64,000 nucleotides of DNA from Muricauda sp. SCSIO 65647 (GCF_021534965.1 NZ_CP091037.1:2611501-2675500); one strand, 5' to 3'; numbered from the stretch's first letter, positions 50,595 to 59,366 are shown. Translations and numbers: made by a program. Notes: generated by a model not told the origin, from the sequence alone.

Positions 50595-51722
50595 TCAGTC
50601 CTGTAATGCTTCGATAGAATTAGTGAGCAGTGCCCTAGAATATCCAGGATTGTGGGTCCCGCTACTCTGATCTTCCAACAAGGTCATGTAGTTCCAGGCA
50701 GCTTGAGCCTCTGCTGTTGTAAATATGCCTTCATTGGATCTGTTGGGCCCTGGATCATCAACTATGAGTCCTACTACAGGTACTCCGGTACCCACTGGAT
50801 TGCCTTCTGTATCATAGACAGGGTTGCCCTCTGCATCAACGGCATATTCTTCTCCTACCACCTCAGACAACAACTGTTTTAAGGTTGCCATGTCTTCGGT
50901 AAATCCTGCCAATTCAGAAGGTACGCCATTGGCATGGCAAGTCACACATGAGGTTTCTGTCACATTCCAGGAATGGAGACCTTCATTGATATCTGTAGAT
51001 TCACCCATATGGCAACTTACACAAGATGCCCCTGTTCTATGTGCGGCAGAACCTACACCGGGATACCCTACCGAACCGGCTATATTGGCTCCCATGATTC
51101 CTTCCAATACGGTAGATTGTGGCCCGTGGTGCGGTCCGAAACGTGTGGTAGCCACCACATATTTGCCGGTTCCATCCTCAGCTGGAATCACATAACTGTT
51201 TCTTGGTTGGTGACAAATGGTACAGTTGTTACTGGTACCACCAAAATCTACGACCGTGGTTCCATCGATTTCCAGTGTCACGGGATCGATGCTCCTTAGG
51301 GCAAAGTCCGTTCCATCGTTCTCAAAATCAAATGTGTCGTGACTGTCGTGACAGGTGGCACAGGTAATCGGTGAAGAATCTGATAGGCTGGCTGGATCGA
51401 CTTCTCCAAAGGCCAAGAAATCTAAATGTCCTAGCGTAGAATGGCATGAAGCACAGTCTTCCCTGGTGCCCGCAAAACTAAAGACAAAGCCGGCCCCATG
51501 AGATGATACTGCAAAAGAACCTTCAACAATGTCACGGGTTGTGTTGGAGTGACAGCTGACACAAGAAGCGGTTCCATCTTGACCATCCATTCCATCAACC
51601 CCGTCGATTCCATCAATTCCATCGGCCCCCGGTGGTCCAGGAACTGGATCACTGGTACAATGAACGAATAGTAGGCTTGATACAAGCACTATCAGAAAGC
51701 GGATTAATGTTAAATGTTTCAT
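50595..51722 (-). CDS. Hexaheme c-type cytochrome lipoprotein with collagen-like stalk
   Basis: A lipoprotein (lipobox LFVHC, Cys22) with 375 residues. Residues 29-49 are seven perfect G-X-Y triplets (GPP then GAD, GID, GID, GVD, GMD, GQD), a collagen-like spacer. Six CXXCH motifs follow at about 54-58 (CVSCH), 90-94 (CASCH), 121-125 (CATCH), 167-171 (CTICH), 234-238 (CVSCH) and 259-263 (CVTCH), and extra His residues could give bis-His ligation. Collagen-like linkers are seen in surface decaheme cytochromes of metal reducers. It heads the island and has a CRP/FNR-like site about 104 bp upstream. The most likely location is the outer face of the cell. Confidence 0.88.
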   Translation of the reverse strand: MKHLTLIRFLIVLVSSLLFVHCTSDPVPGPPGADGIDGIDGVDGMDGQDGTASCVSCHSNTTRDIVEGSFAVSSHGAGFVFSFAGTREDCASCHSTLGHLDFLAFGEVDPASLSDSSPITCATCHDSHDTFDFENDGTDFALRSIDPVTLEIDGTTVVDFGGTSNNCTICHQPRNSYVIPAEDGTGKYVVATTRFGPHHGPQSTVLEGIMGANIAGSVGYPGVGSAAHRTGASCVSCHMGESTDINEGLHSWNVTETSCVTCHANGVPSELAGFTEDMATLKQLLSEVVGEEYAVDAEGNPVYDTEGNPVGTGVPVVGLIVDDPGPNRSNEGIFTTAEAQAAWNYMTLLEDQSSGTHNPGYSRALLTNSIEALQD

Positions 51723-51825
51723 GAATTGATAGTTTTACTATTAAAAAAAGGTGTTTTAGTATTAATTCTGAAATAAACGCAGAATATGATGCATGTAAAA
51801 CTATCTGTTAAGTACATTCTAAAAA

Positions 51826-51839
51826 ATGATAAACGTCAT
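51826..51839. promoter_or_regulatory. CRP/FNR (DNR)-type palindrome before the hexaheme gene
   Basis: ATGATAAACGTCAT has ATGA/TCAT arms and the core TGAT-N4-GTCA, close to the DNR/NNR consensus TTGAT-N4-GTCAA. If transcription on the minus strand uses the near -7 box at 51803-51796, its start near 51792 puts the palindrome centre at about -41, a class II activator position. Confidence 0.6.
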
Positions 51840-51898
51840 AAAAACCCCATGATTATTAATATTTAATCAATATAAATAAGATATATAGAGAATATTTC

Positions 51899-51920
51899 AA
51901 AAAAAAGACCTATATGTCTT
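51899..51920 (-). terminator. Weak terminator after the NamZ gene
   Basis: On the minus strand a 5-bp stem AAGAC/GTCTT is followed by eight T. It would stop transcripts reading from the NamZ gene into the cytochrome operon. Confidence 0.4.
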
Positions 51921-52198
51921 AAAAAATTGCAGAACCTTTATTTTGAAAAAATGAAACCATTCGGGTGTTTGAAAATGTGAAGAGAGGTCAAGATTTTCTA
52001 TAAAAGACCTACCCTTACGGTATATTTCAGAACATGGCCTCTATAAAACCTTTGAAAATTAAATTTCAAGAAATATGAAAGAAGGGATGGGCCAGTTGCT
52101 GAATCTTTTCCGATTAAAAAATGTCTAACACTCCAAAGGTGGCAAAAATGAACCTTTTTCAAAGCCAACCATGCTATCTTGCGGTTTTAATGAATGTC

Positions 52199-53425
52199 TT
52201 AGGGATAGATGAGATACTTATCCCTAGTCCTCTTAAAACGATTCAAATCCGTTTGCCAGGTCGCTTTGATTTCCTGTTCCGAAAGTCTAGCCTCGATTTG
52301 TTGCTGTAGGGCTGAAGTGCCTGCATGTTTAGAGAAACCATTGGTGTTGAATACGTTCGACTCATCCAAAGCGTTTTGATAAGCATCGATGATCCACCTT
52401 ATCGACACTTCGTTCATCTTAGGGTATTGCGATAAATCCCTTCCATAACAGGTTTTACCTTCCTCTTTGGGGTGTTTCGATCCAAAATTGGGTTTTGGTA
52501 CATAACTGAAACCATATGCCGTACTATCTAAAAAGGAAGCCCCATACCGTTGAAACTGAAACTCGGTGCCACGGCCCGCATTGATATTGGTGCCTTCGAA
52601 AAGGCCAAGGCTAGGGTATAGGTTGATAGCTACATCATTGGGCAGGTTGGGGGAGGGTCTGATGGGTAGGCTATATTCTGTTTCATGGGTCCAGTTTTCA
52701 AGTGGGATCACGGTCAAATCTGCTTTTAAACCATTTGCCAACCACCCTTCACCATTGACCATTTGGGCATATTCGCCAATGGTCATGCCATAGACCAAAG
52801 GAATTTCGTTCATGCCCAAGAAGCCGGTATATTCAGCCTCCATGGTCGGCCCATCGACATAGTGGCCATTTGGGTTTGGCCTGTCTAGAACGACAATTGG
52901 AATGTCTTTTTCGGCGCAGGCCTCCATCGCCAGTTGCAATGTGGCAATATAGGTGTAGAAACGTACGCCCACATCTTGAATGTCGAAAAGTACGATATCT
53001 AAACCATCCAACTGTTCTTGCGAGGGTTTTCGGTTTTTTCCGTACAGTGACGTAATGGGCAGTCCTGTCTGGGTGTCGATACCATCTTTGACCGCTTCGC
53101 CCGCATCGGCCCGCCCACGAAAACCATGTTCAGGAGCGAATACTTTTTTAATGGTAACATTCAAAGAAAGCAATGAATCTACCAAATGTGTATGCCCGTC
53201 TTCCCTAAAAACAACACTTGTCTGGTTGGCAACCACACCGATATTTTTGTCTTTGAGAATAGACAGATAAACCGCCGTTCTGTTGGCGGCCACCATAACT
53301 TCTTGAGTGATATCGTTGGCAGTGGCTTGGTTTTGGGTACTGGTTTTACTTTTGCTTTGGCCGCATGCGGCAAACATGAAAACCAACAAGAAAACTGTAC
53401 TTTTGAAAATGGACAAACTGGTCAT
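52199..53425 (-). CDS. namZ: DUF1343 exo-beta-N-acetylmuramidase NamZ-type lipoprotein
   Basis: The 408-residue protein is a lipoprotein (lipobox MFAAC) of the DUF1343/NamZ family, which releases N-acetylmuramic acid from the non-reducing end of peptidoglycan fragments. Family signatures include GVVANQTSVV, VKKVFAPEHGFRG-like text (IKKVFAPEHGFRGRADAGE), LFDIQDVGVRFYTYIATL and LDRPNPNG. Length is normal. Its start codon is separated by only 3 bp from the divergent permease gene, so its promoter region overlaps the beginning of that gene. Confidence 0.9.
   Translation of the reverse strand: MTSLSIFKSTVFLLVFMFAACGQSKSKTSTQNQATANDITQEVMVAANRTAVYLSILKDKNIGVVANQTSVVFREDGHTHLVDSLLSLNVTIKKVFAPEHGFRGRADAGEAVKDGIDTQTGLPITSLYGKNRKPSQEQLDGLDIVLFDIQDVGVRFYTYIATLQLAMEACAEKDIPIVVLDRPNPNGHYVDGPTMEAEYTGFLGMNEIPLVYGMTIGEYAQMVNGEGWLANGLKADLTVIPLENWTHETEYSLPIRPSPNLPNDVAINLYPSLGLFEGTNINAGRGTEFQFQRYGASFLDSTAYGFSYVPKPNFGSKHPKEEGKTCYGRDLSQYPKMNEVSIRWIIDAYQNALDESNVFNTNGFSKHAGTSALQQQIEARLSEQEIKATWQTDLNRFKRTRDKYLIYP
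53398..53405 (+). promoter_or_regulatory. -7 box for the permease gene inside the namZ coding region
   Basis: TACTTTTG is a TAnnTTTG match on the plus strand, 23 bp before the permease start (TTG at 53429) and within the signal-peptide codons of the divergent namZ gene. Confidence 0.45.
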
Positions 53426-53428
53426 TAG

Positions 53429-54670
53429 TTGAATTTAGAACTTTTTATTACGAAGCGCCTCATCAAAGGGGCATCGCATAAAATTAGCATTTCGGCGCCG
53501 ATAATTAAAATCGCCATTGCCGCCATTGCCATAGGTATCGTGATGATGCTGATCGCCATTGTTACAAGTTCGGGCCTACAGCGAAAGATTCGGGAAAAGG
53601 TGGCCGCTTTCAATGGGCATATCCAGATTTCGAACTATGATAACAACAATTCTGAGGTATCTACGGTGCCCGTTTCGATTGAACAAGATTTCTATCCAGA
53701 ATTCAGGGATGTTGAAGGTGTCGCCCATGTACAGGCCGTGGCCACCAAACCAGGCATTATTCGAATGGAAGATACGTTTGAAGGTATGATCGCTAAAGGC
53801 GTTGGCAATGATTATGATTGGTCGTATTTTGAAGAGTATCTCATCGATGGGCGACTGCCAAATTATGCGGGAGACCTTAATGATGAGGTATTCATGTCGA
53901 GGTTGATGACCAACCGTTTGCGGCTCAAGGTCGGAGATTCTTTTCCAGCCATTTTTTTAAGGGATGGCGACCCTTCTAAAATGCCCAATAATCGACGGTT
54001 CGAAGTGGTAGGTATTTATGACAGTGGATTTGAGGAGTTTGACGGGCAGTATGTCTTTGTAGATATCCGCCATATTCAACGTATGAACAAGTGGGAGGCC
54101 AGCGAAGTGGGCAATTTTGAGGTTTTTTTAGATGATTTTGATGACATCGACCAAAAAAGTGCTGAAATATATGGGAAGACACTTTCCAATCTTGACACCC
54201 AGAATATCAAGAGCAAATACTATAAGATTTTTGAATGGATAGGCCTTTTTGACTTCAATGTTGCCCTTATTATCGGCATCATGATTGTTGTGGGAGGCAT
54301 CAATATGGTCACGGCTTTACTGGTGTTGATCTTAGAACGTACCCAGATGATAGGCATTTTAAAGGCAATCGGCTCACAAAACTGGAGCATCCGTAAAATT
54401 TTTCTATACAATGCGGCCTATCTGATCGGCATCGGACTTTTTTGGGGAAATCTTATCGGCTTGGGCATTATTCTGCTGCAACAGAAATTCCGTTTTCTTA
54501 AGTTTCCGAATCCGGAGGAATATTATATTGATTACATTCCCGTACATATCAGCGTCACGACCGTTTTGTTGCTCAACTTGGGTGTCATGCTCTTATGTTT
54601 GTTGATGTTGTTGTTGCCTTCATATGCCATCACCAAGATCACTCCTGTAAGGGCCATTAAATTTGAGTGA
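53429..54670 (+). CDS. LolC/FtsX-type ABC transporter permease
   Basis: A 413-residue permease of the lipoprotein-releasing/MacB type: an N-terminal transmembrane helix (APIIKIAIAAIAIGIVMMLIAIV), a large periplasmic domain (about 45-255), and three C-terminal helices with the FtsX-fold (ILERTQMIGILKAIGSQNWSIRKIFLYNAAY). It probably works with an ATPase encoded elsewhere to move lipoproteins to the outer membrane or drive an envelope machine. The start is a TTG at 53429; there is almost no leader to the divergent namZ start codon. Confidence 0.88.
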   Translation: MNLELFITKRLIKGASHKISISAPIIKIAIAAIAIGIVMMLIAIVTSSGLQRKIREKVAAFNGHIQISNYDNNNSEVSTVPVSIEQDFYPEFRDVEGVAHVQAVATKPGIIRMEDTFEGMIAKGVGNDYDWSYFEEYLIDGRLPNYAGDLNDEVFMSRLMTNRLRLKVGDSFPAIFLRDGDPSKMPNNRRFEVVGIYDSGFEEFDGQYVFVDIRHIQRMNKWEASEVGNFEVFLDDFDDIDQKSAEIYGKTLSNLDTQNIKSKYYKIFEWIGLFDFNVALIIGIMIVVGGINMVTALLVLILERTQMIGILKAIGSQNWSIRKIFLYNAAYLIGIGLFWGNLIGLGIILLQQKFRFLKFPNPEEYYIDYIPVHISVTTVLLLNLGVMLLCLLMLLLPSYAITKITPVRAIKFE

Positions 54671-54780
54671 TCTTTTTGATGCTTGGCCAGAGGTATTTCG
54701 ATATTGGTTTTTTGAATATCGGGCACTGAACGGTAAACCTTTTCCATCAAAAAATTCAAGAATTCAACCATCCAAAATCC

Positions 54781-54788
54781 TACCTTTG
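54781..54788 (+). promoter_or_regulatory. -7 box before the cysteine synthase-like gene
   Basis: TACCTTTG is a perfect TAnnTTTG match, 8 bases before the ATG at 54797; the leader is therefore very short. Confidence 0.5.
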
Positions 54789-54796
54789 CAGCGATT

Positions 54797-55777
54797 ATGG
54801 AATATGCAGAAAACATTCTTGAGACCATAGGTAACACGCCGTTGGTCAAACTCAATACGTTGACGGAAGAATTACCTTGTTTGGTACTCGCGAAATATGA
54901 AACCTTTAACCCAGGCAATTCGGTCAAAGACCGCATGGCCCTACAGATGATTGAGGATGCGGAAGCCGATGGTAGGCTGAAACCCGGTGGTACCATCATT
55001 GAGGGCACTTCGGGCAATACAGGCATGGGGCTGGCTTTGGCGGCCATAGTGAAAGGGTACCGCCTTATCTGCGTCATCAACGACAAGCAATCAAAAGAAA
55101 AAATGGATGTGCTCAGGGCGGTCGGCAGTGAAGTGCATGTGTGCCCCGCCGATGTGGCCCCCGATGACCCGCGCAGCTATTATTCTACAGCAAAACGATT
55201 GTCAGAAGAAATTCCGAATTCATGGTATGTGAACCAATATGATAACCCCAGCAATACCAAGGCCCATTATTTGACCACAGGCCCCGAAATTTGGCGACAA
55301 ACCGATGGCAAGGTCACCCATTTTGTAGTTGGGGTAGGTACTGGTGGCACTATTTCAGGTGTTGGAAAATATTTGAAAGAGCAAAACCCCAATATCAAGA
55401 TATGGGGAGTGGACACCTATGGATCGGTTTTTAAGAAATACCATGAGACGGGCATTTTTGACGAGAATGAAATCTATCCATATGTTACCGAAGGAATTGG
55501 TGAGGACATCCTTCCTGAAAATGTCAATTTTGACCTTATAGACGGTTTCACCAAGGTGACCGATAAAGATGCCGCGATCTATACACAACGTCTGGCCAAA
55601 GAAGAAGGCATGTTCTTGGGCAATTCTGCAGGGGCTGCCATTAAGGGGGTGTTACAACTAAAAGAACATTTCACCAAAGACGATGTTGTCGTTGTACTTT
55701 TTCACGATCATGGCAGCCGTTATGTGGCCAAGGTCTTCAATGATGACTGGATGCGGGAGAAAGGATACATCGAATAG
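54797..55777 (+). CDS. PLP-dependent cysteine synthase / cystathionine beta-synthase-like enzyme
   Basis: A 326-residue fold-type II PLP enzyme. The PLP lysine is in NPGNSVKDR, the substrate loop is GTSGNTG, and the phosphate-binding glycine loop is GTGGTISGVG. The sequence fits CysK/CysM and the catalytic core of cystathionine beta-synthases without the CBS pair; which reaction occurs (cysteine from O-acetylserine and sulfide, or cystathionine from serine and homocysteine) cannot be decided. It has its own promoter with a short leader and precedes the M20 peptidase gene by 14-38 bp. Confidence 0.9.
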   Translation: MEYAENILETIGNTPLVKLNTLTEELPCLVLAKYETFNPGNSVKDRMALQMIEDAEADGRLKPGGTIIEGTSGNTGMGLALAAIVKGYRLICVINDKQSKEKMDVLRAVGSEVHVCPADVAPDDPRSYYSTAKRLSEEIPNSWYVNQYDNPSNTKAHYLTTGPEIWRQTDGKVTHFVVGVGTGGTISGVGKYLKEQNPNIKIWGVDTYGSVFKKYHETGIFDENEIYPYVTEGIGEDILPENVNFDLIDGFTKVTDKDAAIYTQRLAKEEGMFLGNSAGAAIKGVLQLKEHFTKDDVVVVLFHDHGSRYVAKVFNDDWMREKGYIE

Positions 55778-55815
55778 TTTTCGGTATCTTCATGGGCAAT
55801 CTTAAACCACCGAAT

Positions 55816-57114
55816 ATGAGACGTAGCTATTTCACCATGCTTATGGTTTTTATATTGGGATTACCATCTCTCTCTGCCCAAAAACTCTCGAGGGCAGAAA
55901 AAAGGATCATCGCTTCTGTCGAAAAAAACAATGCCGGGGCCATTTCTTTTTTAGAAAAGGTGGTGAATATCAATAGCGGTACTTTAAATGCTGCGGGTGT
56001 CAAAGAAGTGGGTGCGGTTTTCGGAGAAGCTTTCGAGAATATAGGTTTTGAAACACGATGGATAGATATGCCCGCTGAAATGAACAGGGCAGGCCATCTG
56101 TTTGCCGAGACCAGGGGAAGCAAAGGAAAAAGACTATTGCTCATTGGCCATCTTGATACGGTATTTGAAGAAGATAGTCCGTTTCAAAAATTTGAGCGCG
56201 TCAATGACAGTATAGCCAAAGCTCCTGGCGGCAATGATATGAAAGGTGGCAATGTCATCGTTCTCTATGCATTGAAAGCCCTTCATGAAAATGGCCTCTT
56301 AAAGAATGCCCAAATCATAGTTGCCTTTACCGGAGATGAGGAGAGCACGGGAAAACCACTGAAAATCAGCCGTAAAGATTTGATTGAGGCGGCCAAGCAG
56401 AGTGATATTGCCTTGGGCTTTGAGACTTCTACGGGTTTCAACTATGCCACGGTGGCGAGACGGGGTGCTTCAGGCTGGTCGTTGGAAGTTGAGGGCAAGC
56501 GTGCCCATTCTTCTGGGGTTTTCAGTGAACGGGTTGGTGCAGGTGCTATTTTTGAAATGTCGAGAATTTTGCATCGATTCTACACCGAAGTGAAGGGCGA
56601 AGAGTTGCTTACTTTCAATCCCGGAATTTTGATGGGAGGAACTTTTATAGATTTCGACACAAAAACCAGCAAGGGAGATGTCTTTGGTAAAGGAAACGTG
56701 GTCGCACAAAAAGCGATTGCAAGGGGCGGACTACGCTTTATTTCCGAGGAACAAAAAGAGAGGGCTCGAAATAAAATGCGTGAGATTGTGGCTGAAAGCC
56801 TACCCAATACCTCGGCCGTTATATCTTTTACAGACAGTTATCCCGCTATGGAGCCTACCGAAGGCAATAAAAGGTTGATGGCACAATTGAACGAGGTCAG
56901 TCTCGATTTGGGGCAAGGAGAAGTTTTGCCCTATGACCCCGGTAAAAGAGGTGCCGCCGATGTTTCGTTCGTAGCTGAATATGTCGATTGTCTAGATGGA
57001 TTGGGCACTATGGGTACCGGGGCACACACCCCAGAAGAAACGGTCAATCTCAGTACTATTGAAGATTTGACAAAGAGAATCGCTATTTTGATTTACAGAT
57101 TGATCGATCAGTAA
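55816..57114 (+). CDS. Exported M20-family metallopeptidase
   Basis: A signal peptide (MRRSYFTMLMVFILGLPSLSAQ, start at 55816; ATG 55792 adds eight residues) precedes a di-zinc M20 peptidase similar to glutamate carboxypeptidase. Zinc ligands are visible in LLIGHLDTVF, GNDMKGG, FTGDEEST, and a late His in GTGAHTPEE; the dimerisation domain is between about 190 and 320. It probably removes amino acids from peptides or folate-like conjugates in the periplasm. It is encoded between the PLP enzyme gene and the epimerase-like gene (1-bp gap to the latter). Confidence 0.9.
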   Translation: MRRSYFTMLMVFILGLPSLSAQKLSRAEKRIIASVEKNNAGAISFLEKVVNINSGTLNAAGVKEVGAVFGEAFENIGFETRWIDMPAEMNRAGHLFAETRGSKGKRLLLIGHLDTVFEEDSPFQKFERVNDSIAKAPGGNDMKGGNVIVLYALKALHENGLLKNAQIIVAFTGDEESTGKPLKISRKDLIEAAKQSDIALGFETSTGFNYATVARRGASGWSLEVEGKRAHSSGVFSERVGAGAIFEMSRILHRFYTEVKGEELLTFNPGILMGGTFIDFDTKTSKGDVFGKGNVVAQKAIARGGLRFISEEQKERARNKMREIVAESLPNTSAVISFTDSYPAMEPTEGNKRLMAQLNEVSLDLGQGEVLPYDPGKRGAADVSFVAEYVDCLDGLGTMGTGAHTPEETVNLSTIEDLTKRIAILIYRLIDQ

Positions 57115-57115
57115 G

Positions 57116-57892
57116 ATGGTAGAGTTAAAATTGGGTAAGCAAACAGCCGGTATTGATGCCGGTGAATTGGTAAGTTACCAAGTCGATGGCCATGAATTCA
57201 TCCACCAAAAGGGGAGTCCCGGTTGGCGAAACGCCGACACCGAAATGTTTCCGATCATTGGCCCGACGAACGAAGCAGGTTTTGTGGTGCAAGTACCGCG
57301 TGGCAACTCCATATTGGACCAACACGGCCATTTGCGGGAGATGGACTATGAACTGGTTTCACAATCTGAAACAATCGCATCGTATAGAAAGGAATATGAA
57401 GCGGGTACGCCCGTGAAAAATTCCAAATATCCTGAGAAATCAAACCGGCAATGGCTGATGTGGCCGTACAGCTTTGTGTTTGAGAAGACCTTTTCGATCA
57501 ACGAAAATGGACTTGAGATCGTTTTTACTGTTGAAGGTGAAAGGGATATGCCCTTTATGTTGGGCTACCATCCTGCTTTTAAGATACACGCACAGAATCC
57601 AATTATTATGGCCGATGACAGAGAAATCACGTTGAATGAGGTATTGGCCGTTGGAAGTAGGGCACTTCAAGTGGTCGATTGCGAGTCGGTGGTACTAAAA
57701 GATGAAAAAGAACTTTTCATCACCACGGAAGGCTTTGGGCATTTCATGTGTTGGACAGAGGTGAAAAACATGGTCTGCATCGAACCCATTACCTTCTACC
57801 CCTATGCGGTCGAGCAACGAAAACTGCACGAAGGCTTTGAACATTTGATGGAACCCACACAATTTAAGGTTGTTTTGTCTGTTCGGCCTTAA
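57116..57892 (+). CDS. Aldose 1-epimerase-family protein
   Basis: A 258-residue beta-sandwich protein of the GalM/YeaD superfamily with FPIIGPTNEAG, the HGHLREMDY segment (catalytic-type His), and YHPAFKI and CIEPIT in the second half. It is shorter than classical GalM and resembles the group that acts on phosphorylated or unusual sugars. The start codon lies 1 bp after the M20 peptidase stop. The 3' end overlaps the convergent regulator gene by 4 bp. Confidence 0.85.
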   Translation: MVELKLGKQTAGIDAGELVSYQVDGHEFIHQKGSPGWRNADTEMFPIIGPTNEAGFVVQVPRGNSILDQHGHLREMDYELVSQSETIASYRKEYEAGTPVKNSKYPEKSNRQWLMWPYSFVFEKTFSINENGLEIVFTVEGERDMPFMLGYHPAFKIHAQNPIIMADDREITLNEVLAVGSRALQVVDCESVVLKDEKELFITTEGFGHFMCWTEVKNMVCIEPITFYPYAVEQRKLHEGFEHLMEPTQFKVVLSVRP

Positions 57893-59364
57893 CTGAATTT
57901 TTGCTGCAATTCTTTCACAACGGCCTCAGTTTTTGCATCTTTTTGTTTTTGTTCCAATATCAAAGGCGGGGCCATACGTTCGGTACAGTCTAAAATAGGG
58001 CAACGTTCACAGGTTACCCCGACATTATAGGTAACGATGGAGGGGTCGTTTAAAAAACGGACCTTTCTTCGTAATTGTTCGTTGATGAGCAAACCGATCC
58101 CAACACTTCGGTACCTATTCTTTTTAAAGGGGTCTTTGGTGGCCGAAGCAAAGATCAAATACGAAAGTTGATCATTGGGGTAGTGTGAAATCTGCACTTC
58201 CATATGATGCTCGGCCCCTGTTTTTTCAATTTCCTGCAAGACTCGTATAGAGGCCCAGCGGCGACAATATTTTTCATCGGTCTCGTTTCCGTGCGGTGAA
58301 TGTTGGTGGGTAAGGTGCAATTCTTTGGTGATATCGAAACGTTGGGTTCCTTTTTTATGCGAAAAACGGAGAAAAAACAGATTTTCCATCTGATAGTCGG
58401 TAGGCAGAATGTTTGTCAATCGCTGATAGAGCGATTCAGGAGAGGCATTGAACCGTTTCGTCATTTTTGCCAAAAAGGTCTTATCGAATTTTGGTTTCTC
58501 TAAAAAACGGTCAAGGTATTGCCCCAAAAGCTTTCTTGGAATGATAAGTGCCCCGGCAAAATAAGATGCGGAAAGGTTGTTGAACACTTGGTCGAAGTTT
58601 TCGAATTTGATCCAAGTAAACGTATATAGGCGTTCGGTGATGTTTAGATAGTTATATGCGATCTCTTTGGCATAGATAAAGGCCCGCTGCGCCTCATCAA
58701 CATAATCGGCAATAAGTAGCGTCTTCGTTTTTGGTACAAAGATGGAACGTAGATTGTCAAGTTCATTATGCTTGATAAGATCTTCGTTGTTAATGGTGTA
58801 ACCGTACTCTTCGATCAGTATTTCCTCCAATTCTTGCGAGGAGACCGATTTCTCTAAGTTGATTTGATAGGCTTCGGCAAACTTCAGTACCTCGGCTTCC
58901 CATTCTGGAAAAAAATTCTGGTTCGCCTCTTGGTATGACCTCAGGGCCGCCAAGTAAAAACTCTCTTTTCCGAAATCATAATGCTTGGCGATCTCTATGA
59001 TCGTGCTGATGAAGGCATTTACTTTGGTGGGGGCATTGGCCACAATGTCAATAAGGTCGCTTTCCTTGATGCCGAAAAGGTGAAGGGGCAGTTCCTTTAA
59101 GATTTTGGACCGCAACAATTCCCCGACGGGTGCCAGATTTTTATCCAACTTCAATGAAACCAGATTGTCGTAGGGCACTTCCAGTTTTTCGGCAAGAAGG
59201 GCGATTTTGTCTGTTTTCGGATATTTTTTGCCTTTCTCGATCTCGTTCAGATACGACTTTGAAAGTCCGGTAAGCTTCGAAAGCCCAAAAAGCGAAAGGT
59301 TCTTCTTGCCGCGAACCTGCTTGAGTTTCAGTCCAAATATAAGCTTGATGTATTCTTCTTCCAT
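57889..59364 (-). CDS. RamB/ScfR-type regulator of the glyoxylate bypass
   Basis: The 491-residue regulator (ATG at 59364; TTG at 59373 rejected) has an N-terminal XRE helix-turn-helix (about 8-62; KQVRGKKNLSLFGLSKLTGLS), a middle region of the DUF2083/ImmA-linked type, and a C-terminal Cys cluster CERCPILDCTERMAPP that fits the short-chain-fatty-acyl regulator group. RamB in actinobacteria controls acetate and glyoxylate genes; the divergent aceB-aceA genes here suggest the same. A perfect -7 box TATCTTTG (minus, 59382-59375) gives a leader of about 7 bases, and operator-like GCGAA repeats surround it. Autoregulation is inferred. Confidence 0.85.
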   Translation of the reverse strand: MEEEYIKLIFGLKLKQVRGKKNLSLFGLSKLTGLSKSYLNEIEKGKKYPKTDKIALLAEKLEVPYDNLVSLKLDKNLAPVGELLRSKILKELPLHLFGIKESDLIDIVANAPTKVNAFISTIIEIAKHYDFGKESFYLAALRSYQEANQNFFPEWEAEVLKFAEAYQINLEKSVSSQELEEILIEEYGYTINNEDLIKHNELDNLRSIFVPKTKTLLIADYVDEAQRAFIYAKEIAYNYLNITERLYTFTWIKFENFDQVFNNLSASYFAGALIIPRKLLGQYLDRFLEKPKFDKTFLAKMTKRFNASPESLYQRLTNILPTDYQMENLFFLRFSHKKGTQRFDITKELHLTHQHSPHGNETDEKYCRRWASIRVLQEIEKTGAEHHMEVQISHYPNDQLSYLIFASATKDPFKKNRYRSVGIGLLINEQLRRKVRFLNDPSIVTYNVGVTCERCPILDCTERMAPPLILEQKQKDAKTEAVVKELQQKFS

Positions 59365-59366
59365 TT

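Larger units (their letters stand above)
51723..52198. other. 476-bp AT-rich gap upstream of the cytochrome operon
   Basis: No gene found. It contains the DNR-type site (51826-51839), a near -7 box on the minus strand (TAGTTTTA at 51803-51796), a TGATTA-N8-TAATCA inverted repeat (51850-51869) and a weak hairpin with T-run on the minus strand (51899-51920), likely the terminator of the NamZ gene. The part beyond about 51930 shows nothing distinct. Confidence 0.5.

Noticed and set aside
43184-51722. Possible complete molybdoenzyme or nitrite reductase operon
   Set aside because: No molybdopterin-binding or NrfA-type catalytic subunit is encoded in the run, so a classical Nrf/Psr reductase was not called.
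52121-52309. 62-codon frame overlapping the end of namZ
   Set aside because: It runs antisense through conserved namZ codons and has no recognisable features.
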